DNA from: an uncultured Alkaliphilus sp.
Lineage (GTDB): Bacteria > Bacillota > Clostridia > Peptostreptococcales > Natronincolaceae
NCBI GenBank assembly: GCA_938074565.1
Contig: CALJEQ010000006.1
Location: forward strand, 124,001-188,000
Direction of reading: 5' to 3'
DNA length: 64,000 nt
Positions 1 through 9,624 of this stretch are shown in pieces. Every line of letters starts with the position of its first letter. The first letter of the stretch is position 1. Position numbers and translations under genes: made by a program. The notes beneath the pieces are model-generated. The model was not told the origin of the DNA, did not search any database, and was given only the letters and a program-made list of their open reading frames with translations.

Positions 1-1
1 G

Positions 2-40
2 TTAAGACATTTTACTGCTAAATTAAAGCCGGTTGAATAA
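2..40 (+). CDS. C-terminal end of an upstream gene (partial)
   Basis: An open frame enters from the left edge and ends at a TAA at 38-40, giving the last 12 residues LRHFTAKLKPVE. A strong terminator follows within 15 bases, which supports this being a real gene end. The fragment is too short to name a family. In many Firmicutes yvcK or rapZ lies near whiA, but nothing visible here decides that. Confidence 0.45.
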   Translation, partial: LRHFTAKLKPVE

Positions 41-53
41 AAAATAAATAGAG

Positions 54-84
54 ATACCACCTTGAAACGAGGTGGTATTTTTTT
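54..84 (+). terminator. Rho-independent terminator
   Basis: Perfect 9-bp stem ATACCACCT (54-62) with AGGTGGTAT (70-78), a 7-base loop and a run of T to 84. It ends the gene entering from the left edge. Bases 85-300 hold no other feature that I can see. Confidence 0.9.
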
Positions 85-316
85 GCATTAGATAACAATA
101 AAAATAATAAAATTACTCATTTATATGTATATAGCTATAAATTAAGGATAGCTTTACATAATGATGTATCAACTGCTTCTAATTAAATTTGAAATAAATT
201 GCTAGATATGTTAATTTATTATTATGAAAACAATGTTTAGTTATCTATAAAAACTATAACGAATAGCTAATAAAATTGATATAATATCCATAGAAGAAGA
301 CAAAGGAGTGGAAGGT

Positions 317-736
317 GTGAGACGAGAAGTTAGTGCGGGAGGGGTAGTGGTATTTGGTAATGCAATACTAATGCTAAAAAAATATAACGGAGACTGGGTA
401 CTACCAAAGGGAAAGGTAGAAGAAGCAGAAGAAATAGAAGAAACTGCAATAAGAGAAGTCTTTGAAGAAGCTGGTGTAAGGGTGGAAATAATCAATTATT
501 TAGGTGAAATACAGTATACCTTTAAAAATACTTGGCACGATAATAATAGAATTCATAAAACAGTTCATTGGTTTTTAATGCACTCGAAAAATATAGAATG
601 TATTCCTTTGAAAAAAGAAGGTTTTATAGAAGGTAAGTTTGTTCATATAAATCGTGCTGTTGAATTAGCTAAGTATCAAGATGAAAAAGAAATTATTAAA
701 AAAGCTATAAGTTTATATTTTAAGACCTCACCATAA
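317..736 (+). CDS. NUDIX hydrolase
   Basis: A 139-residue NUDIX-fold pyrophosphohydrolase of unknown substrate; the family cleaves nucleoside diphosphates linked to another moiety. The NUDIX box is complete around residues 36-58: GKVEEAEEIEETAIREV followed by FEEAG, fitting GX5EX7REUXEEXGU with the metal-binding glutamates present. The frame opens at a GTG at 308, but AAAGGAG (302-308) sits on top of it. The GTG at 317 has the correct 8-base spacing and leaves the usual short N-terminus (MRREVSAGG), so I prefer 317. It is a single gene, convergent with the DUF1540 gene. The hairpin at 721-751 overlaps its stop codon. Confidence 0.9.
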   Translation: MRREVSAGGVVVFGNAILMLKKYNGDWVLPKGKVEEAEEIEETAIREVFEEAGVRVEIINYLGEIQYTFKNTWHDNNRIHKTVHWFLMHSKNIECIPLKKEGFIEGKFVHINRAVELAKYQDEKEIIKKAISLYFKTSP

Positions 737-751
737 ATCAGCGAGGTCTTA
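721..751. terminator. Perfect hairpin between convergent genes
   Basis: TAAGACCTC (721-729) pairs perfectly with GAGGTCTTA (743-751). It overlaps the NUDIX stop codon and lies 10 bases from the end of the convergent DUF1540 gene, so it may serve both strands. Neither side has a good T-run, so it may be only a weak terminator or an mRNA 3' end stabiliser. Confidence 0.5.
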
Positions 752-761
752 ATGGAATAAA

Positions 762-929
762 TTAGTTAGTAGGCTTAAAAGTTGAACATAGAGCTTCTTT
801 TGAAGAACTAGAAGTATCACCATGTCTAGGGTTTACTTCAAGCTTTGGAGCAAAACAATAATCTTTTTCATAAAATTTACAGTTACTTACATGACACATA
901 ACTTCCATACGTGGATGTTCTTGATTCAT
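762..929 (-). CDS. DUF1540 domain protein
   Basis: A 55-residue cytosolic protein with four cysteines in the CHVSNCKFYEKDYC pattern and a later Cys, typical of the small Cys-rich DUF1540 family common in Clostridia and often sporulation-associated; it probably binds metal. The frame extends upstream to 944, but GGAGGTG lies just before the ATG at 929 and would sit inside the longer version, so 929 is the start (MNQEHPRM). The family's function is not established. It is monocistronic and convergent with the NUDIX gene. Confidence 0.85.
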   Translation of the reverse strand: MNQEHPRMEVMCHVSNCKFYEKDYCFAPKLEVNPRHGDTSSSSKEALCSTFKPTN

Positions 930-1039
930 AATATACACCTCCATTAATAGTTATGAAGTATCTCAACTTCTCTATTATTGTGTGCAAATTATATTAAATT
1001 ATTAATGTAATATTTTCATGTAATTATCATTGAATGTAT

Positions 1040-1068
1040 TTGTCTAGGGTAAAATAGAAGTATAGAAT
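1040..1068 (+). promoter_or_regulatory. Probable sigma-A promoter of whiA
   Basis: TTGTCT (1040-1045), a 17-base spacer and TAGAAT (1063-1068), placed 20 bases before the whiA start. Spacing is ideal and both boxes are one base from consensus. Confidence 0.6.
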
Positions 1069-1088
1069 AGATAAAGGTGTGATAAGAA

Positions 1089-2054
1089 ATGTCCTTTTCA
1101 TCAAAAACTAAAGGAGAGCTTGCTAGATTATTCTCTGAAGATCAATGTTGCCTATTGGCAGAATTGGCAGCTTTAATTAGAATGAGTGGAACACTACAAT
1201 TAGCAGGGTTGAATAGATTAAATCTTAATATTATCACTGAAAATCCATCCATTGCTAGAAAATTATTTAAATTAATAAAAGATTTATTTAGTATTCATAC
1301 GGAAGTAATGGTTAGAAGAAATCCAAGATTAAAGAAAAATAATCATTATCTTATTGGAATTACCTATCAAATGGGTAGTGATAGAATTTTAGAACAGGTG
1401 GGAATACTAAGAAGGGAAGAAGATTCTTTTGATATTACCTATGAAATACCAGAAACGATTATAGAAAAGCATTGCTGTAAAAGGGCTTATTTAAGGGGAG
1501 CTTTTTTAGGTGGTGGTTCTGTTAGTGATCCTGAAAAAACCTATCATTTAGAGTTTGTTACCAATAGTTTGGAACATAGTGAAGTGGTGAAATCTTTGGT
1601 AAATGGATTTGATTTAAATGCTAAAATTATTGAAAGAAAAGGAAGTTTTGTGGTCTACTTAAAGGAAGGAGACCAGGTGGTGGATCTGTTAAATATAATA
1701 GGTGCCCATAGTGCTTTATTAGATTTAGAGAACGTGCGGATCATGAAGCAAATGCGTAATGATATAAATAGAATTGTAAACTGTGAAACCGCAAATTTAA
1801 GTAAAACAGTAAATGCTTCTGTTAGACAGATTGAAAACATAGAATACATTAAACAGACGATTGGTTTGCATAAATTACCAAATAACCTACGGGAAATCGC
1901 TGAAATTAGATTAAATAATCAAGAAGCTAGTTTAAAAGAGCTAGGTCAAATGGTTACACCAGTTATAGGTAAGTCAGGGGTAAATCATAGATTAAGAAAA
2001 GTTGAAGAGTATGCACAAAAATTAAAGACAAAGATTGAAGATACACCCCAATAA
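1089..2054 (+). CDS. whiA: DNA-binding protein WhiA
   Basis: A 321-residue WhiA, the Gram-positive DNA-binding regulator linked to cell division and chromosome segregation. The N-terminal two-thirds is the degenerate LAGLIDADG homing-endonuclease-like fold, visible as CCKRAYLRGAFLGGGSVSDP around residues 130-150. The C-terminal third carries the helix-turn-helix (residues about 225-310), with LREIAEIRLNNQEASLKELG and SGVNHRLRK as typical strings. Length matches the family. The ATG at 1089 is preceded by AAAGGTG. WhiA usually follows yvcK; here it is separated from the previous gene by a minus-strand gene and has its own promoter and terminator. Confidence 0.96.
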   Translation: MSFSSKTKGELARLFSEDQCCLLAELAALIRMSGTLQLAGLNRLNLNIITENPSIARKLFKLIKDLFSIHTEVMVRRNPRLKKNNHYLIGITYQMGSDRILEQVGILRREEDSFDITYEIPETIIEKHCCKRAYLRGAFLGGGSVSDPEKTYHLEFVTNSLEHSEVVKSLVNGFDLNAKIIERKGSFVVYLKEGDQVVDLLNIIGAHSALLDLENVRIMKQMRNDINRIVNCETANLSKTVNASVRQIENIEYIKQTIGLHKLPNNLREIAEIRLNNQEASLKELGQMVTPVIGKSGVNHRLRKVEEYAQKLKTKIEDTPQ

Positions 2055-2076
2055 TATGATTATTTGGGTGTTTTTT
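2043..2076 (+). terminator. Rho-independent terminator of whiA
   Basis: ACACCCCAATAA (2043-2054) pairs with TTATTTGGGTGT with one mismatch, followed by six T. The stem begins inside the last codons of whiA. Confidence 0.9.
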
Positions 2077-2147
2077 CTAGGTAAAAAGTCCTAATCTCTA
2101 TTAATTATGTTTTTTAAGGAAATATAAAAGGATTTTGCCAATATTTG

Positions 2148-2176
2148 TTGAAATTATATAAGAAATTATTTATAAT
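2148..2176 (+). promoter_or_regulatory. Probable sigma-A promoter of the HD-GYP gene
   Basis: TTGAAA (2148-2153), exactly 17 bases, then a perfect TATAAT (2171-2176). It lies about 70 bases upstream of the HD-GYP start codon. Confidence 0.7.
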
Positions 2177-2243
2177 GAAATTACAATGAATTTTTATAAG
2201 AAGTTTAATAAATGAAATGATGTTGTGGAGAGGGGGGCAAACA

Positions 2244-3302
2244 ATGATAAAATTAAATATGTCTTCTATAAAAGCAGGAATGCGTTTGGCTAAGTCTATT
2301 CATTCTACTGATGGCAAATTGCTAATCGATGCGGGAGTCCCTTTAAAAGATAGTTATATAGATAAACTAAATAATTTAGGGATTGAAGATGTATTTATTG
2401 ATTTTAATCAAGCCACTGACGGAGAATTATATGATGTTTTCTTTTATGATACAAAAAGGGAAATGATTAAGTTGGTGGAGGATTCTCTAAACAACACAAA
2501 TATATGTAGTAAATTTGACATCAATCAACTAAAGAAATTAATTAATAGATTAATCGAAAATTTGTCTGAAAATCAAGGTACGATGGTGTATTTAACAGAC
2601 ATTCGAAATATAGATGCCTATACCTTTGGTCATAGTATTAATGTATGTGTTTTTGCATTAATGATGGGGATTGTTCTTAATCTTAACTCTCAAGATTTAT
2701 TGGATTTAGGAATAGGGGCTTTACTACATGATATTGGTAAAATAGTTGTATCACAAAATGTGTTAAATAAACCAGGTAGGTTAGATAACTATGAGTTTGA
2801 AGAGATAAAAACCCATTCCCTACATGGTTATGCAATTATAAATAGTATTGCAGGTGTTTCAGAAGAAACATGCTTTGTGGTTAGAGATCACCATGAAAGA
2901 TACAATGGTACGGGATACCCCAATGGACTTAAGGGAGATAACATTCATCTATTCCCAAGAATTGTAGCAATATGCGATGTCTATGATGCTTTAACTTCTA
3001 ATCGTGTATATAAAAATAAAATAGCACCTCATTTTGCTATAGAATACTTAATTTCAATGGGTAATCATGAATTTGATTATGAGTTAGTTAAAATATTTGT
3101 TAAACATATTACTGTATATCCTGTAGGAACATTGGTAAGGTTTAATACAGGTGAAGCTGCGGAAATAATAGAAAACAATGAAGGTTGCCCAACTAGACCT
3201 GTGGTAAGTGTTAAATACGATCAATACGGAAATCTATTGAAGGGTAATCGAGTAATTGACTTAACAAAGCACTTATATATAAATATAGAAAAAATAATTT
3301 AA
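2244..3302 (+). CDS. HD-GYP domain protein, probable cyclic-di-GMP phosphodiesterase
   Basis: A 352-residue protein with an N-terminal module (about residues 1-55) like those often fused to HD-GYP (DUF3391-like), then an HD-GYP domain over about 120-290. Metal-binding and signature strings are intact: HSINVC, LLHDIGK, HSLHGY, HHERYNGTGYPNG (the HHExxxGxGYP signature) and YDALTSNRVYK. Proteins with these residues hydrolyse c-di-GMP. There is no membrane segment or receiver domain, so its input is not evident. The frame can start at 2217, but AGAGGGGGG (2228-2236) correctly precedes the ATG at 2244. A single gene with its own promoter and terminator. Confidence 0.92.
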   Translation: MIKLNMSSIKAGMRLAKSIHSTDGKLLIDAGVPLKDSYIDKLNNLGIEDVFIDFNQATDGELYDVFFYDTKREMIKLVEDSLNNTNICSKFDINQLKKLINRLIENLSENQGTMVYLTDIRNIDAYTFGHSINVCVFALMMGIVLNLNSQDLLDLGIGALLHDIGKIVVSQNVLNKPGRLDNYEFEEIKTHSLHGYAIINSIAGVSEETCFVVRDHHERYNGTGYPNGLKGDNIHLFPRIVAICDVYDALTSNRVYKNKIAPHFAIEYLISMGNHEFDYELVKIFVKHITVYPVGTLVRFNTGEAAEIIENNEGCPTRPVVSVKYDQYGNLLKGNRVIDLTKHLYINIEKII

Positions 3303-3369
3303 TAAATAAAGTCATTTGCAATTACATATAATAAGTTTAATAATATAATTTATACTTTTTACCAATATG

Positions 3370-3402
3370 AAGACTCTAAAGAAGGGGTCTTTTGTTTTTT
3401 TT
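3370..3402 (+). terminator. Rho-independent terminator after the HD-GYP gene
   Basis: AAGACTC (3370-3376) pairs with GGGTCTT (3385-3391), followed by TTTG and eight T. The rest of the roughly 310-base gap to fhs (3303-3612) is AT-rich. I see no riboswitch in it, including the ZTP type sometimes found ahead of folate genes. Confidence 0.8.
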
Positions 3403-3612
3403 GAATGTTTCTATATAATTACACTATTTTTGAGGCAATGATTCTATAAAAAATATAGACGATTTAGAGACGGTAAGTTTATATAATTTTTTTGTAGCTA
3501 GAAATAAAGTATAAAATAGGAAAATAATATAAAAATACAGTAGTAACAATGATAATTCTAAAGTTTTTATTTAATTAAATATAAAGAACCTAAAAAAGAG
3601 AGGATGGTAATT

Positions 3613-5295
3613 GTGTCAAAAAAATACTTAAGCGATATTGAAATTGCCCAACAGGCTAAAATGCTCCCTATTGTAGATATAACTAATGAATGGGGTATTC
3701 AAGACGATGAATTAGAGCTTTATGGAAAGTACAAAGCTAAAATATCTTTAGATATATTCAATCGACTAAAAGATCAGCCTGACGGAAAATTAGTATTAGT
3801 GACAGCTATTAACCCAACACCAGTAGGAGAAGGTAAATCAACTACAACTGTTGGCTTAGGTCAAGCCCTCAATAAAATAGGTAAAAAAGCTTGTATAGCT
3901 TTAAGAGAACCTTCTTTAGGCCCAGTATTTGGTGTAAAGGGTGGGGCAGCAGGTGGTGGTTATGCTCAAGTTGTACCAATGGAAGATATTAATCTTCACT
4001 TTACAGGAGATATGCATGCCATAACAACTACCCATAATTTGCTTTCAGCAGCCATTGACAATCATATTCATCAAGGAAATGCTTTAAATATTGACCCTAG
4101 ACAAATTGTATGGAGAAGGGTATTAGATATGAATGATAGAGCATTAAGGGAAGTTGTTGTTGCTCTTGGTGGGAAGTCAAATGGTTTAGTAAGACAGGAT
4201 GGATTCATGATTACCGTTGCATCGGAAGTAATGGCAGCCTTATGTTTAGCCAACGACCTAATGGAGTTAAAAGAGAGATTTAGCAGAATAATTGTTGCTT
4301 ATAATATGGAAGGTAAGGCCATTACAGCAGGGGATTTAAATGTTCAAGGGGCAATGGCAATGCTAATGAAGGATGCTATTAAACCAAACATTGTTCAAAC
4401 TTTAGAAAATACACCTGCGTTGATCCACGGTGGCCCATTTGCCAATATCGCCCATGGATGTAATACGATTATGGCTACAAAACTAGGATTAAAATTGGGG
4501 GACTACTTAGTTACTGAAGCTGGCTTTGGAGCAGACTTAGGAGCAGAAAAATTCCTTAACATTAAATGTCGTTATGGAAACTTAAAACCAGCTGCTGTTG
4601 TTGTTGTAGCAACTATCAGAGCTTTAAAAATGCATGGTGGTGTAGCTAAAGCAAATTTAGGGGAAGAAAACGTAGAAGCAGTACAAAATGGTTATGTAAA
4701 CCTTCAAAAACAAGTAGATAACATTAAGAAATTTGGTTTGCCAGTTATGGTGGCAGTTAATAAATTTGTTTCAGATACCGATGCAGAAGTTAATAAATTA
4801 ATAGAATTATGTAGAGCAGCTAATGTAGTGGTGGCATTAAATGAAGTGTGGGAAAAAGGTGGCGAAGGTGGAACAGAAATGGCACAAACCTTAGTTGACT
4901 TAATTGAAAAAGAAGAATCAAACTTCAAGCCAATTTATGATGTTGAATCTACTATTCCAGAAAAAGTAAATACAATTGTAAAAGAAATATATGGTGGAGA
5001 CGGTGTTATCTTTACTTCTAAAGCTCAAAAAGAAATTAAACGCTTAGAAGAAATGGGGTTAGATAAGTTGCCTATCTGTATGGCAAAAACCCAATATTCA
5101 TTATCAGATGACCCAACATTATTAGGAGCACCAAAAGGCTTTAAAGTAACAGTTAAAGAGGTAAGAGTATCTGCTGGGGCAGGCTTTATTGTTTGCTTAA
5201 CTGGAGACATTATGACTATGCCAGGCTTACCCAAAGTACCAGCAGCAGAAAAAATGGATATAGATGAAAAAGGTAATATAAGTGGATTATTCTAA
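3613..5295 (+). CDS. fhs: Formate–tetrahydrofolate ligase
   Basis: A 560-residue formyl-THF synthetase, which reversibly couples formate + THF + ATP to 10-formyl-THF + ADP + Pi. The P-loop-like TPVGEGKST is near residue 70, and the conserved [23 protein letters not shown] region and [13 protein letters not shown] follow; length is normal. An ATG at 3604 directly abuts the ribosome site AGAGAGG (3597-3603), so the GTG at 3613 (MSKKYLSD) is the better start. It leads an operon of histidine degradation genes. In that setting it probably runs toward ATP formation, discharging formyl-THF that comes from the formimino group. The shared context with fchA supports this role. Confidence 0.96.
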   Translation: MSKKYLSDIEIAQQAKMLPIVDITNEWGIQDDELELYGKYKAKISLDIFNRLKDQPDGKLVLVTAINPTPVGEGKSTTTVGLGQALNKIGKKACIALREPSLGPVFGVKGGAAGGGYAQVVPMEDINLHFTGDMHAITTTHNLLSAAIDNHIHQGNALNIDPRQIVWRRVLDMNDRALREVVVALGGKSNGLVRQDGFMITVASEVMAALCLANDLMELKERFSRIIVAYNMEGKAITAGDLNVQGAMAMLMKDAIKPNIVQTLENTPALIHGGPFANIAHGCNTIMATKLGLKLGDYLVTEAGFGADLGAEKFLNIKCRYGNLKPAAVVVVATIRALKMHGGVAKANLGEENVEAVQNGYVNLQKQVDNIKKFGLPVMVAVNKFVSDTDAEVNKLIELCRAANVVVALNEVWEKGGEGGTEMAQTLVDLIEKEESNFKPIYDVESTIPEKVNTIVKEIYGGDGVIFTSKAQKEIKRLEEMGLDKLPICMAKTQYSLSDDPTLLGAPKGFKVTVKEVRVSAGAGFIVCLTGDIMTMPGLPKVPAAEKMDIDEKGNISGLF

Positions 5296-5331
5296 TAAAC
5301 TAAGTATTGCCGATTAAAGGGAGTGAATTTA

Positions 5332-7362
5332 ATGATTACAAATGTGGACATCTCACAAGCTATGACAGTTAAACTAGATAACAAATTACCAGACATGCCA
5401 AAATTCATTGAAGGAATAAGACGGGCCCCAAATAGAGGCTTTAAGTTGACTCCTGCCCAAACAGAAGTAGCGTTAAAGAATGCCCTTCGTTATATTCCAC
5501 AAGAACTTCACGAAACGCTGGCACCAGAATTTTTAGAAGAATTAATGACTCTGGGACGGGTTTATGGCTATCGGTTTCGTCCAGTAGGAGATTTAAAAGC
5601 GAAGGCAATAGATGAATATAATGGGAACTGTATCGAAGGAAAAGCCTTTCAAGTAATGATTGACAATAATTTAAGTTTTGATATAGCCTTATATCCTTAT
5701 GAATTAGTCACCTATGGGGAAACAGGTAAGGTTTGTCAAAATTGGATGCAATATTTACTAATAAAGAAGTATTTAGAAGTAATGACTAATGAACAAACAT
5801 TAGTTATTGAATCTGGCCATCCATTGGGACTTTTTAAGTCTAAGCCTGATGCCCCTAGAGTAATTATCACCAATGCTTTAATGGTGGGGATGTTTGATAA
5901 CCCAAAGGACTGGGATATTGCAGAACAAATGGGGGTTGCCAGTTATGGACAAATGACAGCAGGTGGCTGGATGTACATTGGGCCACAGGGAATTGTTCAT
6001 GGTACATTCAATACATTATTAAATGCAGGTAGAAAAATATTAGGTGTTCCAGATGATGAAGACTTAAAAGGAGTATTATTTGTTTCTTCTGGTCTTGGTG
6101 GTATGAGTGGAGCTCAACCAAAGGCTGTAGAAATTGCCAATGGTGTGGGAATCTTTGCAGAAGTGGACCGTTCAAGAATAGAAACTAGACATAAACAAGG
6201 TTGGGTAAAACTTGTATCTGCTGATTTAAAGGAAGTCTTTGATACAGCAAAGGAATATTTAGAAAAGAAAAAAGAAATTTCAATAGCCTATCATGGAAAT
6301 ATAGTTGATTTATTAGCATATGCAGTAGAAAATAACATTAAAATAGATTTACTATCTGACCAAACATCCTGCCATGCAGTTTATGAAGGTGGATACTGTC
6401 CGCAAGGGTTAACCTTTGAAGAGCGAACAGCAATGCTACAAAATGATCGTCAGCAGTTTGAAAAATTAGTGGACGAAACTTTAGTTAAGCATTATCAATT
6501 AATAAAAACATTGGTGGATAGGGGAACATATTTCTTTGATTATGGTAACGCCTTTATGAAATCTGTTTATGATGCTGGTGTTAAAGAAATCTCTAAAAAT
6601 GGCATTGATGAAAAAGATGGATTCATTTGGCCTTCTTATGTTGAGGATATTATGGGACCAGAACTATTCGACTATGGCTATGGGCCTTTTAGATGGGTAT
6701 GTTTAAGTGGTAAACATGAGGACTTAAGAAAAACAGATCAAGCTGCAATGGATTGTATTGACCCTAATAGAAGAGGACAAGATCGAGATAACTATGTTTG
6801 GATTCGAGATGCTGAAAAGAATCAATTGGTTGTTGGAACACAGGCTAGAATCCTTTATCAAGATGCTATGGGTAGAACAAAGATTGCCCTTAAGTTCAAT
6901 GAGATGGTACGAAATGGTGAAGTAGGTGCTATTATGTTAGGTCGTGATCACCATGATGTTAGTGGTACAGATTCACCCTTTAGAGAAACCTCCAACATTA
7001 AAGACGGAAGTAATGTAATGGCAGATATGGCAACCCAATGTTTTGCAGGAAATGCGGCAAGGGGTATGAGTTTAATTGCCCTTCATAATGGTGGTGGAGT
7101 AGGGATTGGTAAATCCATCAATGGTGGTTTTGGAATGGTACTGGATGGTAGTGAAAGGGTGGATAATATCCTTAAAACAGCTATGCCTTGGGATGTAATG
7201 GGTGGTGTAGCAAGAAGAGCTTGGGCAAGAAATGAAAACTCCATCAGCACAAGTATAGAATATAACAAGGACAATGAAGGTACAGATCATATCACAATTC
7301 CATTTATTCCTAAGGAAGACTTAATAAAAGGCTTAGTAGAAAAGGCTTTTAACAATAAATAA
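5332..7362 (+). CDS. hutU: Urocanate hydratase, long form
   Basis: A 676-residue urocanase, converting urocanate to 4-imidazolone-5-propionate with tightly bound NAD+ as electrophile. NAD-binding SGLGGMSGAQPKA lies near residue 257, and the catalytic-region string SDQTSCH near 346; the C-terminal GGGVGIGKSINGG block is present. The common Bacillus/Pseudomonas HutU is about 550 residues; this length matches the animal UROC1-type long form also seen in some anaerobes. Start: the frame opens at a GTG (5323) inside the ribosome site AAAGGGAG, so ATG 5332 is correct. It follows fhs by 36 bases in the same operon. Confidence 0.96.
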   Translation: MITNVDISQAMTVKLDNKLPDMPKFIEGIRRAPNRGFKLTPAQTEVALKNALRYIPQELHETLAPEFLEELMTLGRVYGYRFRPVGDLKAKAIDEYNGNCIEGKAFQVMIDNNLSFDIALYPYELVTYGETGKVCQNWMQYLLIKKYLEVMTNEQTLVIESGHPLGLFKSKPDAPRVIITNALMVGMFDNPKDWDIAEQMGVASYGQMTAGGWMYIGPQGIVHGTFNTLLNAGRKILGVPDDEDLKGVLFVSSGLGGMSGAQPKAVEIANGVGIFAEVDRSRIETRHKQGWVKLVSADLKEVFDTAKEYLEKKKEISIAYHGNIVDLLAYAVENNIKIDLLSDQTSCHAVYEGGYCPQGLTFEERTAMLQNDRQQFEKLVDETLVKHYQLIKTLVDRGTYFFDYGNAFMKSVYDAGVKEISKNGIDEKDGFIWPSYVEDIMGPELFDYGYGPFRWVCLSGKHEDLRKTDQAAMDCIDPNRRGQDRDNYVWIRDAEKNQLVVGTQARILYQDAMGRTKIALKFNEMVRNGEVGAIMLGRDHHDVSGTDSPFRETSNIKDGSNVMADMATQCFAGNAARGMSLIALHNGGGVGIGKSINGGFGMVLDGSERVDNILKTAMPWDVMGGVARRAWARNENSISTSIEYNKDNEGTDHITIPFIPKEDLIKGLVEKAFNNK

Positions 7363-7433
7363 TAACTAATAACGTAAATACATTAATTGATAACTCATTA
7401 GTAGAAGTTGCAAAAGAGGGGAGAAGGTAAAAA

Positions 7434-8330
7434 ATGAATAAAATTATTCAATGTGTACCAAATTTTAGTGAAGGTAGAGATTTAGATAAAATTGAAAAAA
7501 TTGTAAATCCCTTTAGAGGAAAAGAAGGAGTAAAACTATTAGACTATAGTAGAGATGAAGATCATAATCGTGTGGTGGTGACGGTGGTGGGTGAACCGGA
7601 ACCTTTAAAAAATGCAATGTTGGAGGCTATGGGTGTAGCCATTGAAGTAATTGATATGACCCAACATAAAGGTCAACATCCAAGAATGGGTGCCATTGAT
7701 GTAGTACCTTTTATACCAATTAAAAATGTCAGTATGACGGAAGCTATTGAACTAGCAAAGGAAGTGGCAAAAGAGGCTTCTGAAAGATATAATTTACCTA
7801 TATTTTTATATGAAAAAGCAGCCTCAACTCCAGAAAGAGAAAATCTTGCTAAAGTGAGAAAAGGTGAATTTGAGGGAATGGCAGAGAAGGTTAAACAACC
7901 AGAGTGGAAACCAGACTTTGGACCTCAAGACATTCATCCAACTGCTGGTATAACAGCTGTTGGGGCTAGAATGCCATTGGTTGCCTTTAATGTAAATTTA
8001 GATACTCCTAGTTTAGAAATTGCTAATAACATTGCTAAAAATGTTCGTTTTTTAAGTGGTGGATTAAGATATTGTAAGGCTATAGGTATTGAGCTACAAG
8101 AAAGAGGAATTACTCAAGTTTCTATGAACATGACAGATTATTCTAAAACTGCACTGTATCGTGCCTTTGAATTAATTAAAATTGAAGCAAGAAGATATGG
8201 GGTAAACGTAGTAGGTAGTGAAGTGATTGGCTTATTACCTATGGAAGCTTTAATTGATACAGCAGTATATTATTTAGGGGTAGAAAACTTCTCTATGGAA
8301 CAAGTTCTTGAAACAAGAATAATGGAGTAA
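7434..8330 (+). CDS. ftcD: Glutamate formimidoyltransferase
   Basis: A 298-residue protein matching the formiminotransferase N- and middle subdomains of mammalian FTCD. It transfers the formimino group of N-formimino-L-glutamate to THF, giving glutamate and 5-formimino-THF. Characteristic strings are CVPNFSEGRD at the N-terminus, HNRVVVTVVGEP, and KGQHPRMGAIDVVPFIP (residues about 79-95, with the active-site His). The cyclodeaminase half is a separate gene (fchA) two genes downstream. ATG 7434 has GAGGGGAGAAGG upstream. It lies 71 bases after hutU in the same operon. Confidence 0.95.
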   Translation: MNKIIQCVPNFSEGRDLDKIEKIVNPFRGKEGVKLLDYSRDEDHNRVVVTVVGEPEPLKNAMLEAMGVAIEVIDMTQHKGQHPRMGAIDVVPFIPIKNVSMTEAIELAKEVAKEASERYNLPIFLYEKAASTPERENLAKVRKGEFEGMAEKVKQPEWKPDFGPQDIHPTAGITAVGARMPLVAFNVNLDTPSLEIANNIAKNVRFLSGGLRYCKAIGIELQERGITQVSMNMTDYSKTALYRAFELIKIEARRYGVNVVGSEVIGLLPMEALIDTAVYYLGVENFSMEQVLETRIME

Positions 8331-8346
8331 TATTGGAGTGATAAAG

Positions 8347-9624
8347 ATGAAAAAAGGAAATCTTTTGGTTAAGGGAGCCACAGAGGTAGTTACCTGTAGT
8401 GGCTTTAAAGCCAAATCTGGAACAGAAATGCAAGACCTTAAAGTAATTTATAATGGAGCTGTTGTAATAGAAGATGGAATAATAAAAGCTGTAGGTACTA
8501 CAGAAGATATTTTAAAGCAGTATGATGAAACTCAATATGAGGTAATTGATGCCACTGGAAAATCAATATTACCAGGGTTTGTTGATTCCCATACTCATTT
8601 TATTTTTGGAGGGTTTAGAGCAGAAGAGTTTTCGTGGAGACTTAAAGGTGCTAACTATATGGAGATTATGGAAAAGGGTGGTGGTATTTTAAGCTCTGTA
8701 AGGGCTACTAAAGAAGCAACCCATGAAGAACTATATAAAGGTGGTATAAAACGTTTAGATTCTATGCTTTCTTTTGGAGTAACAACTGTTGAAGGAAAGA
8801 GTGGATATGGTCTAGATTTAGAAACGGAAATTAAACAACTGGAAGTAATGAAAAGCATTAATGAAAAACACCCAGTGGATGTGGTAAGTACTTTTTTGGG
8901 TGCCCATGCAGTTCCCACTGAATATAAGGGCAAAGAAGATGAATTTATTGAGTATATAACAAATGATGTATTACCATTGGTGGCTGAAAGAAAACTAGCT
9001 GAGTTTTGTGATATTTTCTGTGAGAAGAAGGTCTTTTCAGTTGAGCAATCTAGAAGACATTTAAAAAAGGCTAAAGAATTAGGATTAAAAATAAAGATTC
9101 ATGCCGATGAGATTGTACAACTGGGGGGAGCAGAATTAGCAGCAGAACTAGGGGCAATTTCAGCCGACCATTTATTACAAGCTTCCAATAAAGGTGTTGC
9201 TGAAATGGCAGCAAAAGGGGTGGTGGCAACCCTACTACCAGGTACAGCCTTTAGTTTAAAGGAAGATTTTGCAAGGGGTAGATACATGATTGATGAAGGC
9301 TGTGCTGTGGCACTGGCAACTGACTTAAACCCAGGGAGTTGTTTTACTGAATCTATTCCATTAATCTTTGCATTAGCAACTCTATATATGAAAATGACCA
9401 CAGAGGAAGCCATTACTGCCTTTACTATTAATGGTGCAGCAGCGGTGGATAGGGCTGATACCATTGGAAGTATTGATGTAGGTAAAAAAGGGGACTTGGT
9501 TATTTTAGAATTTCCATCCTATCATTTTATTCCTTATCACATAGGTGTAAGTACAGTGGAAAAAGTAGTGAAAAATGGTGTATTGGTTTTCGATAAAGAA
9601 AATAGAGGGGGAAAAATATGTTAG
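8347..9624 (+). CDS. hutI: Imidazolonepropionase
   Basis: A 425-residue amidohydrolase hydrolysing 4-imidazolone-5-propionate to N-formimino-L-glutamate, the third step of histidine degradation. Metal ligands are recognisable: HTH in SHTHFIFGG (about residue 82), the His of GAHAVP, the His of KIHADEI and the Asp of ATDLNPGSC. Length is normal. The frame opens at a GTG (8338) overlapping GGAG (8335-8338), so ATG 8347 is chosen. It is followed by fchA with a 7-base overlap, implying coupled translation. Confidence 0.96.
   Translation: MKKGNLLVKGATEVVTCSGFKAKSGTEMQDLKVIYNGAVVIEDGIIKAVGTTEDILKQYDETQYEVIDATGKSILPGFVDSHTHFIFGGFRAEEFSWRLKGANYMEIMEKGGGILSSVRATKEATHEELYKGGIKRLDSMLSFGVTTVEGKSGYGLDLETEIKQLEVMKSINEKHPVDVVSTFLGAHAVPTEYKGKEDEFIEYITNDVLPLVAERKLAEFCDIFCEKKVFSVEQSRRHLKKAKELGLKIKIHADEIVQLGGAELAAELGAISADHLLQASNKGVAEMAAKGVVATLLPGTAFSLKEDFARGRYMIDEGCAVALATDLNPGSCFTESIPLIFALATLYMKMTTEEAITAFTINGAAAVDRADTIGSIDVGKKGDLVILEFPSYHFIPYHIGVSTVEKVVKNGVLVFDKENRGGKIC

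Noticed and set aside
3303..3612. Possible folate-related (ZTP) riboswitch ahead of fhs
   Set aside because: I looked for the conserved pfl-type core and found none; only a terminator and AT-rich sequence are present.
7072..7290. Minus-strand frames inside hutU and similar antisense frames within fhs, hutI, pyk, dnaE and others
   Set aside because: They lie fully inside well-supported genes on the other strand and have no ribosome sites or family features.
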